DNA of 64,000 nucleotides from Lasioglossum baleicum (GCF_051020765.1 NC_134934.1:2480001-2544000); one strand, 5' to 3'; shown: positions 37,598-48,916, counted from the first letter of the stretch. Made by a program: numbers and translations. Notes: generated from the letters alone by a model not told the origin.

Positions 37598-37604
<7 letters not shown>

Positions 37605-37676
37605 TAAATTTCGCTTCCCCTTTACAAAGTAAATTTTCTACAGGATCTACGAAGTACAATAAAATACAAAATTATA

Positions 37677-37770
37677 CAGGGTGATTCACCTAACGTGATC
37701 ACCTGAAATATCTTTGTTGTTTTCAAAGATACATTAAATGTCTTCAGGACAAAGTTGAACGTTACAAAAC
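37677..37770. mobile_element. Left-arm fragment of the 31477 MITE family
   Basis: TA then CAGGGTGATTCACCTAACGT, followed by ATATCTTTGTTGTTTTCAAAGATAC and GTCTTCAGGACAAAGTTGAA. These align with the arm of 31477..31983. The inner part and right arm are absent. Confidence 0.6.
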
Positions 37771-37844
37771 GTGACAAAATTGTACAATAATTACGCAAAT
37801 ATCAAGTAATGAAATTAAAGCGATATGAACAACGAACTCAAACT

Positions 37845-38000
37845 TGTCGCTATTTGACTGTGTGGATGAAAGCATAGTGTCGGTCAAACCGTGTCAATGA
37901 AGACATTTGTCGGCGATTTGACCGTGTCGATGAAAACATAGTGTCGACGAAAGTTACTGTCGGACAAATCGTGTCGATGAAAACAGTGTCGGTGAAATGG
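37845..38000. repeat. 31-33 bp minisatellite, GTGTCGATGAAAACA unit
   Basis: GTGTxGATGAA-type starts occur at 37860, 37891, 37924, 37971 and 37987, with a partial unit at 37941. The unit consensus is about GACCGTGTCGATGAAAACAT then AGTGTCGGTCAAA. Confidence 0.7.
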
Positions 38001-38689
38001 GTTGTTGACGAACCAAGGGTAACCCGTGACGCTCAACCCGGTTCATGGTGGTTTGAGCGTGTTTGTGGGGGCCGGTTGAGTACATCATGTGCCCGGACGA
38101 TTGCGCAAGATTGGACAGGTTTTTAGTCTCGCGAGAAATCGAAGAGTGGCAAACAGGACGGCGAGCGTCGCGACGCGAAGCGAAGCGGCGACACGTCTGG
38201 TTTTACGAGGGGCGGTCGCGTTACCGTCCCGCGGACAGTAATTGAAAATTACGAGGGAACACGCGACGCTCGTGAAACGTCGTCCCTGGGATTCGTCTTC
38301 CGCCGTTTTACAGCCGTTCGAGACTCTCCACGAGCTTGTCGTCGATGGGAAACTTCCTGATCGAACGACGCTATTAATTTCCATCCGGTTTTGCCCCACC
38401 TTCCACCGTCACAATTTTTCCCTCGGGTGTAGTAGTCTCGCGGCAATTCCAAATTTCCACGACGCGCGACGATCCGATTAATTTACGGTGTCGCACAGTC
38501 TGTCTTCCAATGGAAAAAAGTCAGAAAATCAAAGTGTAAGATCTGTAAATTGGTCTATCTTAAAATGTTCATAACAACTCTCTAAAAGTATTTCAATTTT
38601 AACTGAATAAATCAATTTGTTATTAAAATTGAGGCTGAAACGTTCTTGTGTCAAATTCCGTGGATTTTTTCAAACGAGAGTCCCTCGCA

Positions 38690-39130
38690 AGCTAATTACT
38701 TTGGTTTTTACAGGATGTGCTTAGTATTATTTATTAATTTAGAGCACAATAGATTTAACGACTTTTTACTACGTTCTTATTAGCTCGCTTTCTTGTCTGT
38801 CTGTCTGTCTGTTCGGTACTAATTTTGCAATTGATTTTAACTAATTTCCTGATGAGCTAGAGACTTGAAATTTTAAACATAGCTCAGAACTGGATGAGAA
38901 TGCAATATTTAAAAAGAATGTTCGCACCTCCCCGCGTGACGCTCGGTAGTACGTGATCGCGTAAAAAGTGCAATAAAATTGTAAGTGATTTAGGTGAACT
39001 ACAATTATCAATTATCTATTGCATGCGCCCCACGTTTTTCGTTTTGAATCTTTCAAGTATTTTCATAGCTATTAAAAATTCACAATCACAAATTTTCAGG
39101 AGTATCTGTATGAGGTTAGGAACTTGTACG
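38690..39130. repeat. Probable interspersed repeat with a (TCTG)n tract
   Basis: A TCTG microsatellite (38794..38812) is followed by AT-rich sequence containing GATGAGCTAGAGACTTGAAA. The texture resembles dispersed insect repeats. I see no terminal repeats and cannot classify it. Confidence 0.35.
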
Positions 39131-39199
39131 GGGCTAGGAAAAATTTATACTTTTTAGTCGGTCTTTTAAACATATGTTTTAAAAAATTTATTTTTATTT

Positions 39200-39275
39200 A
39201 AATTATTTTATACTTTTTATTTTTATTTAAATTATTTTATACTTTTTATTTTTACTTAAATTATTTTATACTTTT
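39200..39275. repeat. 29-bp AT-rich tandem repeat
   Basis: AAATTATTTTATACTTTTT recurs at 39200, 39229 and 39258, an exact 29-bp period, within a T-rich block (39165-39335). Confidence 0.85.
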
Positions 39276-41090
39276 TAGTCTGTTTTAAAAAAACGTGACA
39301 TTTTTTAAAAATTTATTTTTATTTTTTCCCTAACGTCCACATACTCGGCACACCGTGTGTCGAGCAATTCGATAGGCTGTTGCATTGTTCAATTTGTCAC
39401 ACATTTTCTTCGTTGATTGCAATCAAATCATCGAGTGGAGAATGTCTGTTCGACTTGATTTATTAATTCCACGGGACCACCAGCGAAAAACGTTGCTCAC
39501 TGTAATCCGTTCTCCGCCACTCTCGCTTTCGTTGGTTCTTCGAGAACGCTTTTTCCTCGAACTACGGGAAAATTCCGTTTTTCGTGGTCTCTAATTGCTC
39601 GGCGGTTCATTAAAAATTCTGTAAAATACAGATCGACTCGTCATTACCAGCGGCCATTAAAAGTTTTGCGCGAATTACGTCGCGGGAACAGCTCTGCGGA
39701 TGCGTTGTCGAGTCCTTTCTGCCACGTGGAACAAAGGGCGGTGGTGCGAAAGGTGCAAGACGCGGTGCTAGTCGCGGGAATTACAAAAACGTGTGCTCGT
39801 AATTGCGAATACTTAATGCATTGGACATTATTTTGAGAAGAGAAGTACGCGTGCGTTACCCACGATTTTCTTATGCTTCTCCCGACTATGAATCGTCTTT
39901 TGGAAAATAAAATTTTGTGGTCGAAGGGGCTTTAGCAATTTAACAGGCTTGCTTGGGAGCAAACAACAGACCCTGCTCACTCGTTATTAGGACGGGAACC
40001 TTGGCAATTGTTGGGTACCGGGAACGAAATCCCCACACTCCGGGACAACTTCCGATTTGCTTCTCTTATTCAAAGTCAATACCGTTCTTGTAGACGATCC
40101 GGGCTCTCATAAATTTTAATGTTCCTAATGGATGTACCACAGCATTAGACCGCGTATCGGGAGATTGTCATGCCGATCCCATGAATAGAATTTACACCGT
40201 TGCTGGAACTCTTATCGAACGCTTCAACGCTTACCGTATCATCTCTCCAAAAGTTAACAGAATATATTTAAAAATTAATAAAGAATTACTATTTTCGAGA
40301 AAATTGAACTTCCGGGTGCTACAGTGCAAGTTGAGAGGTCTCCGGGAATTTGTGTGCAGCAAGGAGCACCGTTGGTACGTGCGTACATATTTTTTTAAAG
40401 GATTCTGCAAGGCGTAAATAGGCAAGGGGAGACGAGAATGAAACAAAACTAGAGAGAGAGAGAGTGCGAGCCGGAAACCCCGAAGACTTTCTCGAAGTGG
40501 AGGAAAAGGGTCAACGGTTTCCATTACAAAACGCTCCGGGCTGGTGGCTCGCTGCGAGTTGCGAGTTTCGAGTTGGAAGCGGCACGCACACGAACACATC
40601 ATCTTTAAAGAGTGCCGGCTGAGAAACGAGAGAGTCTTGCCAACAGTTGAGTCATCAGCGGAGAGAGGATCGAATGGTCGGCTCTGCTCGACTCCGCTTC
40701 GCTCTTTCGCTATAATCGTTCCTCTATGGATAGTAAACCGGCCGAAAGCCCGCCTGAAAATATTGCTGCGCGCAGGGCCGTGCTGCACCACTCAGGATCC
40801 CATGATGTCCACATAGAAATTATTTATGAACTCGGTTTCATACTTTGACCATGAAAGCACTGTCTTCAAGAACTCTAACGTAAGATCACAATTACCACAG
40901 AGGATAGAGTCTAACGAAATGAATTAAATTTATGGGAAGTCGACTGCATTTATTACAAACAATCGTGTCAATCGTTTCAAGATAAAGTTGAACAGTCCTG
41001 GATGCTTGGAGTCAGTGATACTGAAAAATTATGCTATGCAAAATGTTTTAGTGTTCCTGATATAAGCAGGTGAGATACTACGTGGAAAGA

Positions 41091-41301
41091 TAAGTCAGAA
41101 ACGTGGAACACAATTTATTCATACGAAGCTCCATTTCCAAGAAAAACAAGTTTCAAAGTTCGTATTATACGCTCGCTATTCAGCAGGTGCTGGTTAGCGT
41201 GTCTGTTCGCGGTTGACTGTGTCTACTTCTTGGTTTTGAAACTCAATTTTCTCGGGAACAAAGCCTCGTATGAAAAAATTTTATTCTACATTTCTAGCTT
41301 A
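41091..41301. mobile_element. Foldback MITE, TAAGTCAGAAACGTGG ends
   Basis: The left arm (TAAGTCAGAAACGTGGAACA, then TTCATACGAAGCTCC, then AAGTTTCAAA) is mirrored at the right (TTTTGAAACTCAATTTTC, then GCCTCGTATGAA, then CTACATTTCTAGCTTA). The arms are about 75 bp around a 60-70 bp loop. No target duplication was settled. Confidence 0.65.
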
Positions 41302-42099
41302 TTGCTGTTTCGCGTAGAATCATCCCCTTCGCGTTTATGTAATGAATTCGGGGACGCGCTGTCAAAAAGAAATAACAAATTGACACGCGTGGGAACGTAG
41401 CGCAACAAAACACAGAGAAAATAGATGATTTTCGGGAATTTATTACGTGGCACATAAATGGCGTACAGCGGTAAAACCTTTTGCATTACGTTCCTGCGTG
41501 ATTCAATATTGTGCACAAAAATGTTCTACATGCCGGATCTAATGGTGTTTATTCTACGTGACTTTGACTGACATTGTTCATTAAAAACTGTTCCTTTGAA
41601 AAATCGTGCCAAATTGGAAAACGAGAAAATTCTAAAAGCGAGGCGAACGTTGTAGTGAAAAATGATTTCAACAAGAAATTATGGTCGTTCACACTCCCAC
41701 GAAGAATATCAAATACTTAACTGAAGAATCCTTTTTTCATTCCCGATTTTAATCAATTGTTCCAAGGTGTTAAGCACTTCGTGTACAATAAATATTACGA
41801 ACCACACCCTGGAGCAAAAATTCTTCCGCCATCTTTCACCACGTTGGAACCCATTGCAAAAAGTTTCTCGTCGACATATCGCCATCTTTCCCCGCAAGAA
41901 ATTCCTAAAAATCGAATTCGGATCGCCACGCGGAGGCACGGGCGGGAGATCGAAGGATCGAGGTAATCACCTTGATCGCGAGAGCGATCGATCGCAGGGA
42001 GGCACGCGACGCGACGTTGGGCCAGAAATCGATGTCACGCGAGTATTATTCTTGGCAACGATATCAGAAACGCGTCGAGTTAGGAATCCGTAGCGAGAG

Positions 42100-42102
<3 letters not shown>

Positions 42103-42146
<44 letters not shown>
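42103..42146. repeat. (GA)n microsatellite, about 44 bp
   Basis: A pure GA run. Confidence 0.95.
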
Positions 42147-42149
<3 letters not shown>

Positions 42150-42325
42150 AGGGAAATAGAATAAGAGAGAATGATACGATAAGGTACGAGGCGAAAGGAA
42201 GCGGCGAAAGTTCGCGAGTCGTTGAACGATATCGTTGCCAAACACGAAGTAACTTCGTTAAGTAGGTATTAATGTATATATCGAGGATGGCAGAGAACGA
42301 AAAACAGAGACAACAGAGAGGAGAG

Positions 42326-42330
<5 letters not shown>

Positions 42331-42361
<31 letters not shown>
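42331..42361. repeat. (GA)n microsatellite
   Basis: A second GA run about 190 bp after the one at 42103. Both lie within 800 bp of the Ig exon donor. Confidence 0.95.
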
Positions 42362-42364
<3 letters not shown>

Positions 42365-42910
42365 GGCAACGCCGATCGGACGAATCAATCCAATTCCACG
42401 GCATCGTTTCCCCGCAACGAAACACGTAATTTCCGCGTTTCGTGAGAGACTCGAAATTGAAGAGTCGGGCCGGCCGAGAGCCGGGGAGCGCTCGGCTGCC
42501 ATTAACGGCGGCTTCGCTGCATTCTAACGCGAGCCTGTGTTCCCCGTAAATGAATAGTTCCGCGCGCGGTCGCGACAAGTCATTATTCGAGCACTTTTCC
42601 GTGACACGGATACACGCGACGCCGCACCACCACCCTCTCTTCTTTTGCGATTCTCCACTTTGCTCGGCAAAGGTAGTCTCTTTACATCCCTTCGAATTAT
42701 ACCCTCTTCTTCCCTCTGCCCCTCCAATTTCAACCTTTATCTTCTTCATCCGTCCTCAGCTTTTAATAATGATTGTCCATTGTCAGAAATTTCTAAAAGT
42801 ATGTGTCGCGTACACTGACGAATTCGACTCTCGAGAATATCTCACGATAGTTTTACTCTCAGGTAGACACGTACCTTAACGTTGCGAATCATAGAAAAAT
42901 TGTTGCTCAC

Positions 42911-43073
42911 CGTTTGTGCTGAATCCTGAGTCCTCTGCGGGGGTGCAGGGGGATGCCGTCTTTCAGCCAGTGTACGCGAGGGGGTGGAGACCCCTTCGTT
43001 CGACACACCAGCTTCACTCTCTCCCGTAACCTGACTATCGAGTTCCTGAGCTCGGACAACGTAACCTCCCGAA
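42911..43073 (-). CDS. vn: Exon: first half of an I-set Ig domain (neuregulin/Vein-like)
   Basis: This internal exon is bounded by a pyrimidine-rich acceptor ending TTTCAG (reading down from 43074) and a donor GTGAGC (42910 downward). It is 163 nt long. It begins with two bases of a split codon and ends with two (CG), so it is phase 1 in and phase 2 out. In this frame it encodes the A to D strands of an Ig domain: a beta-strand with RVKLVC (first cysteine, residue 24 of the joined domain), a GSPPP turn, VHWLKDG with the invariant core tryptophan (residue 36), then RIQHKR running into the next exon. The longer open frame on the same strand is out of register and meaningless. Extracellular role is inferred from the domain. 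The family call (Vein, a secreted EGF-receptor ligand, or a neuregulin) rests on Ig sequence and intron phases only. A different single-Ig secreted or membrane protein is the alternative. Exon confidence is high; the gene name is about 0.5. Confidence 0.85.
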
Positions 43074-43160
43074 CTGAAATCAGAAAGGAAATTGATCAAA
43101 TACCTGCTCGATAATATTCGTCATAAAAATCCACAGTCTAATAATGAACTTTATAAAGAA

Positions 43161-43321
43161 CATTTATAAAGAAATTGGTTGAGTGAAGTATAAAACACCG
43201 TAAAAGATCAGAAAAATTTAAAAATATTGTTATGTTCTTTTTAATGTAACAATTACTTATTTTATTTCTGTCGCTCAGAGTCAATGGAAAACGTTTTTAT
43301 TGTGCAGAAAGTTCCGTTGTC
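43161..43321. mobile_element. Decayed MITE paired with 28341
   Basis: It shares GAAATTGGTTGAGTGAAGTA and AATGGAAAACGTTTTTATT with 28341..28475 and ends GTTCCGTTGTC followed by TA. It lies about 90 bp upstream of the acceptor of the Ig exon on the minus strand, so it sits in the intron. An AG-like TGTGCAG within its end resembles a splice acceptor but is part of the repeat. Confidence 0.5.
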
Positions 43322-43413
43322 TAACGAGGTATTCAGTCTTTGCGCTCACACTGTCTTCTCTGAGGGAGCATCGTAAGTCTATTCAGCAACTCAGATGTTC
43401 CTTCAAAGTGAAC

Positions 43414-43686
43414 ATGAAAAAATTGCTGGCTATTATAGGATTTACGATCGGAGCTGAAGATTTTGACTTCATCGAAACCGTATTAAATATGAGCCAATTC
43501 AATATGAAACAAAATAAAATTTCATCGGAGACAGGGAAAAGTCTCCAATTGCAAAGAGTTAACAACCCTTTGGATGAAGATACTTTTTGTTCGTTACTAA
43601 ATTATGCTGAATCTTTGCGAAGTGAAATATTCAAAGACTGGAGTACGAACAGCAGTTCGCGACCGCTGAAATTGATCGTGAAATAA
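43414..43686 (+). CDS. Unclassified ORF, 90 codons, signal-peptide-like start
   Basis: I do not recognise this protein. From the first ATG it reads MKKLLAIIGFTIGA then EDFDF: two lysines, a hydrophobic stretch of about 11 residues and a small residue before acids, which looks like a secretion signal. The remaining roughly 75 residues are hydrophilic with two methionine-rich helical-looking segments, one cysteine and LLNYAESLRSEIFKDW near the end. Upstream in-frame codons extend into the MITE end at 43321 but contain no ATG. The ORF lies on the strand opposite the Ig exon and 340 bp from it. It could be a small secreted peptide, a piece of an unrecognised transposon, or chance. No promoter or splice evidence supports it. 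Confidence 0.2.
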   Translation: MKKLLAIIGFTIGAEDFDFIETVLNMSQFNMKQNKISSETGKSLQLQRVNNPLDEDTFCSLLNYAESLRSEIFKDWSTNSSSRPLKLIVK

Positions 43687-44335
43687 TAATGTCGCGTTTA
43701 ATTCTACTTGAACATTGACTTTCTTTGTCACGCTCGATTTTCATTCCGCGTTCATAATAATATTCTGCATCTACAGTTCAATTTCGTCCAAAAACAGACT
43801 GCTACTCCCAGTTGTAATTTTACTTGTTGAAATGTACAAATGAGTTTAATATCAACGGATCAAACGAATGTTCATTGTGGTCCAATTTAATTCACAAGAT
43901 GTAAATGTCCGAATTTTCCGAACAATGCACAGTGTTTAATTACTAATGGCAGATAGATAGTATTTTATTTAACGTGAGGACAGTTTGTATTTCTCTTTCG
44001 GGTGATCAAAATAGTAAAAGTCCAAATTATTGTCAGTGCAGAAAGCATAATGAAAGATTAGATGTGAAATTTCGCTTTAACTTAAACGGTACCCGGCGTC
44101 GTTATTGCAATATTAATGCATAAAGTTATATGGAACAATTAAAACACCAAGCTAAAACAATTTAGTGCAGCTGCAACGGTCCGCGACACACCTAAATATT
44201 CCAAATTAAATGTTTTTACGGTATAGCGCAATTTTACTGGTCGTTATTGTATATTTCATTTATTATTCCGTACCGTGTTCTATAGTATCGTCATAAATTT
44301 TTGAGGGTTACATTTGAAATAATATTATTATTAGT

Positions 44336-44500
44336 CTGCGGATTTTACGAGTTCCGGCTTCCGCGATTATCAAAAATTCCACGGCCCGTGGAATTAAATA
44401 AAATCCAACAAGCTGAATTAATTTCTATTTGATTGCCGGTTACTGTAAATTAGAGCGAACGAAACACGGAATGCTTGTATAAACATCTGCAGTCCCATTG
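44336..44500. mobile_element. Possible decayed GACTGCGGAT-family MITE
   Basis: TTAGTCTGCGGATTTTACGA at the left and TATAAACATCTGCAGTC at the right are degenerate versions of the family ends, about 160 bp apart. Confidence 0.35.
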
Positions 44501-46544
44501 CATATCATTATTATTATATAACGACGCAGGATTGATGAGGATTCCGCTTTTCCCATTCAATTCTGCGATTTCTCAAACTAATGACGGGCATTTATTTATT
44601 CTTTGCGTACAGAGGTGAAATGCATATTTTGTTTTCTAACGAATCAGTACAGTTTTCATAGTATACATTCTCTGTGTTCACAGCATACTTGCTTCGGTAT
44701 ACATTCGCAGCAATAAAAAATTGTTTTTATTTATCTTTGGAAGATTGTAAGGCAACTGCCCAGGGGAAAATGGTATTTATACAATTCTACGGTTATTGAT
44801 GCAGTTCTCGCCGTAGTTTTAACCTGGTATATCTACTGGGATCTTTCATGATACTCATTGTCAGATTTAAAGGTATATACTTAAAGGTATCCGTCAAAAA
44901 ATTTATATAGAATTTATAAAACTCGACGTTCAAAATACATTTAAGAGGGACGCTTGCCTGGTTCAGATTTTTATAAGACGATTCTCAGAGATCGGATTCA
45001 GCAGGAAGATCCTTGGACAAGTCGCAATAGAGGTTTTTCTACTTTGAGGAGGTGGTACCACGCGAACGATCGCAGACAATAAACTATTCGTCACGGGCAA
45101 TGAAAGAGCCGGGTAGCATAACGCAGGCACAACGAGAAGCGATTACGAGGAAAGTTGGCAACGATGTGGCTACCTTCGCGGGAAATACCGAGGCGCAATG
45201 AATTTCACGGCGTCCGAGCCCACTCCGGCGAAAGAGAATTTTTAAAGCGGCCACTTCTCCTTCTACTCACCCCCTTCCTTATTTCTCCCCCTACAGTTTT
45301 CCCCGTCGCCCGTCTCCCGACCTTTCCCGGGGAAAGTACGTGTTTCGAAGTTTCGCGGAAAACTTCCGGCGAAATCCCGACGGAGTTTTAATAAAGTTTC
45401 CGCGGGTCGTGCCTCCCGCCGTCAAAGGAAACGACTCCATGAGGGTATAGATAGCTCTCGTCGTCCGGCAGCGACGGCTGCACTAACGAATCTATTTTTC
45501 ACGGACCCGCGTTGCTGCATGGAAACGAACGGGACTGCTACCGAGGGAAGCCTCGCGAAAATACGGGAAAGTATGGGAGCCGAAGACAAACGCTTCTATG
45601 ACCTTATTTTTTCTATGTGGATACAACGATGTACCAGCCAGGTGCAATTGCACTTTATTCTTTAATGCAATCCAATTTTACTTGTTAAATCAATCGATCC
45701 CTTTTATTATCCCACGTGCATAAAAGTAGTAAGTTCTAACACGCACTTCCTAAATCGCCAATCATCTCGTTAACGTAAACAGCCAATCAACGGCTCCAGT
45801 TCGCAAAGTGACATGCGTGGCGCAATGTACACAAAGTACGCGAACTACGCAACGTGCACAAAGTACACAGAGCACTAAAAAATCGAGGGTTCCATTTATT
45901 AAGCGCGTTTAAATTCGCAGCCTAGAATTTCCATCGATTACGAACAGATGCTCGGTATCGATACCGTGTGGCAGCGTTATGGCGCGGCATACGTCGACTT
46001 CTACCACTTTCAGCATACTTTTACGGCTGGCTAAAAGTGCGCGAAAGGGGCCCGCCGTTGTTAAACAGTCATTACGCTCGGTCGGAGCAAGAAGAAAAGG
46101 AACAAATTAGTAGCTCGACGGAACCGTTTCCCCGTTACCTTTCATCGTGTGGCATCTCGCGGGACTATAAACGCCTGGCGATTTGCCTTTTAAAGTCGTA
46201 CCGGATCGATCCTCGAGACTATGGAGCGGAAATGGCGAGGTCGCGTGCCAGGGGCCTCGCGTTTCCATTGTAAACCGTCAAATCTTGAACCTACGTATTC
46301 GGTATACGAGCGACGCCCTTCCGGGACGAGTCAGGACTAGACGAGACTAGATGGATCTAGTCTTGATGGATCCAGACTATTCCGGATCACCGTCACCGGC
46401 AAATACGAGGCCCGAGTCCTGACCTAGGCTGCGGATATTCTGAATCGATGGAAATCATCGCACAAATTCTATTAGTCTTTTAGTCCGGTTATTATTTCCC
46501 AGTTTTCTTAAGATCATCGGTATTTTTTATCAGGAAAACTTATA

Positions 46545-46968
46545 CAGGGTGAACCACGAATCGTGACCAGTAGATATTACTCTGTTATTAGCAGTCCGAT
46601 TCAAAATGTTTCTATCAGGTATAGCATGGTTTCGAAAGAACTTTCACGCGATTATAGCAAATTTTTTGTAAAAAAATATAAAAAAGGCAATTTTTTGCAG
46701 TTTTTCTTGCAATTCTTTTAATGTTATGATACTTACCGCGAATTCGCCTTGAAATCCTCTAACAAATAGGCGTAAAAAAATTATAGGTGTATTTGCAAAA
46801 AAAATTGAAGGAGACCTTGAAAAATCATGAAAACAAAGAGTTGACAAAAGATTTGCTATGATCACGTGAAAGCTCTCTTGAAACCATGCTATACCTGATA
46901 AGAACATTTTCGATCGGACTGCTAATAACAAAGTAATCTCTACTGGACACGATTCGTGGTTCACCTTG
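46545..46968. mobile_element. Foldback MITE, CAGGGTGAACCACGAATCG ends, 424 bp
   Basis: TA-flanked (46543-46544, 46969-46970). The left end CAGGGTGAACCACGAATCGT is mirrored by ACGATTCGTGGTTCACCTTG. The arms (AGTAGATTACT, GCAGTCCGAT, TATAGCATGGTTTC, TCACGTGATxATAGCAAA) recur inverted for about 120 bp around an AT-rich centre. Open frames inside are artefacts. Confidence 0.88.
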
Positions 46969-47411
46969 TATATTCACAATCTCAATAAAAAATTGAATAT
47001 GCTTATCGCAGAAAAATGTGATAAAATTGTACAATAGGATAATATAATATTAAATTTATACTATTCAAGATTAGTACACAATTTGTAGACATTGTTGGCT
47101 CGGTTTTGGGGAATGAATTTTTCTATTGAAATGCATTTAGGACACACCGAGAGGCGAGCAAGATGGCGATAAGTACGCGATTGTATCGATCGTAAATCGT
47201 GTTCAGTATAACCGCAGCCTAACGCTGCCGACGAAGCCGTCGACGACGACTGCGACGACGACATTGATGGAAACGTATTAAATGCCCGAGGCGTTCTCGC
47301 TGCGACTCGTGGAACGTCCCGGATAATTCGAGCGTCGCGTTTCGGGCTCCAGTCCCGAGGGAACGGTGTAATTACGGGCAGCACGCTAGTCAAAACGTTG
47401 TGCTCCGACAA

Positions 47412-47454
47412 GAGAGAGAGAGAGAAAGAGAGGGGGGGGGAGAGGGAGAGGTAG
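47412..47454. repeat. GA/G-rich low-complexity tract
   Basis: GA repeats followed by a run of about ten G and further GGGAGAG. It yields spurious frames on both strands. Confidence 0.85.
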
Positions 47455-47886
47455 AGCGTTGGTGTGTGCGCTCGTGAAAAATTGCGAGACGCCTGCAAAA
47501 GAAACGCCAAGACATCGGGCGTTCCCGTTGTTCCGGCAATTTCGGCGGGGAGACCAGAAATTGGAAACGCACGGTCACGAAACCGTAATCGACTTCGGCC
47601 GAGATTCCACATGCCCCCGGAAACCTTTTACGCTCGTCAGATAATTAAAACGCTTTCGAGCGTACAGTTCCATTCCCATTCGCCGCGAGCGAGCCCCTAA
47701 CCGTCTGATCGAACGATCCACGCTACGTCGATCTACGTCGATCTTGCCTCCAGCAAAACGGAAACCGATCGTCGTACCGGAACTTGTAAGATCGTTGACT
47801 TTCGCTTAAGCGCAAATATTTCTAGCAATTTTTCCTGGAAATCTACAAAATGTGATGTTTTCAGTAGTACCAGCAAATGTGAAATG

Positions 47887-47932
47887 TAGGGTGATTCTGA
47901 GAACGTGTCCCAGTTTTCGGAATCACCCTGTA
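47887..47932. mobile_element. Minimal CAGGGTG-type palindromic element, about 45 bp
   Basis: TAGGGTGATTC is separated by about 22 bp from GAATCACCCTG and then TA. It looks like two MITE termini with everything between them deleted. The left end has lost its first bases (CA). Confidence 0.5.
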
Positions 47933-48877
47933 TACGTGAGTGGATACCTTTTTTGTTGTGCGACTGAGACTTTTTACAAAATATCACTACATGGCATTAA
48001 AAACTCGTTGCTCAGTTTCACCTATGATATAAATAAAAACAGCTCTTTTGAAGTCGAATCCAATTTATAAAATTGCTTGCAAACAAAAGTTTCAGCGAAA
48101 ATGGATGGTGTAAATTCACTTACACCGTGCCCGCGTCAAACGGCTCCCACATATACACTATAGTCAATACGACAGGAATGTTTAAGTATTTAATGATCTA
48201 TCTACCTGTATGCCAACGCGTGCCACGCTAATTGGCACACGTTGCGTATCTAGACTTTGGTTGTCGATGCAACAACGGTTGTGCAGGACAATGTTGAATT
48301 CTATGGACAACTCTGCTTTTTCCTATGAGCTCACTTTTATTCATAAATGCAGCGATGTACCCACAAAAATCCAAGCGCACTTTTTGGTTTTTTTTCTTTT
48401 TAACGAAAATGCACGATTTTTCTATACACGGGTCGATTCGTCGGAACAGTCACTGTAAAAAAAAAAGTACCGCGCTGCTACACTGTAAAAGTTATTCGTT
48501 CGTGAGATATTCGACATTTATTTTCCGGTCGTGGCCTCGATTAGATCAAAAAACAAATGAGAGTTCGTTTTCCTAATATTTTGGACACTTTCGAGTTCGT
48601 TTAATTTCTCCGCTGTTTGAAATGTGATCCACCCATTCTCGACATTAATGCAGAAAATCCGCAGTCGAATTGCAATATTTACCCGGAGTTGAGTAACATA
48701 GTTTTCAACTCAAGCACTTCCTCGTAGTTGTACGACGCAACAGCTCCGATTCGATTAAAAAGTTTCGCGACACAGGGAAACATAGAAAAATTAGTCGGCA
48801 TGTACAGACAGTTGTTTTTCGGTGTCCGGGAAAAAGCACTCGTCGCCGGACACGAGGAAAGCGCGGAGCACTCGATC

Positions 48878-48879
<2 letters not shown>

Positions 48880-48913
<34 letters not shown>
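48880..48913. repeat. (GA)n microsatellite
   Basis: A pure GA run of about 34 bp. Confidence 0.95.

Positions 48914-48916
<3 letters not shown>

Larger units (their letters stand above)
5778..42910 (-). other. Giant intron (about 37 kb) splitting the Ig domain
   Basis: This is the interval between donor GTGAGC at 42910 and acceptor TTTGCAG at 5778. Both flanking half-domains join in frame, so this is one intron unless an unseen cassette exon lies within. Contents recognised and listed separately are MITEs, a decayed transposase, minisatellites and microsatellites. No other exon with conserved protein character was recognised. Open frames inside it are short, overlap on both strands and often run through CT/GA repeats. 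The parts with no individual entry (for example 5800-7380, 12410-13500, 14740-18150, 19110-21580, 26910-28330, 34000-36500) are GC-rich unique-looking DNA where I see nothing certain. Confidence 0.75.

Noticed and set aside
40231..40791. 186-residue minus-strand frame
   Set aside because: Low-complexity Ser/Leu section from a GA tract, overlaps frames on the other strand, no domain signature.
42842..43099. 85-residue open frame on the minus strand covering the Ig 5' exon
   Set aside because: It is out of register with the Ig frame. The correct frame has the Cys, Trp and splice phases that match the second exon.
47061..47612. 183-residue minus-strand frame
   Set aside because: It runs through the GA/G-rich tract at 47412 as Ser/Leu/Pro repeats and has no recognisable domain.
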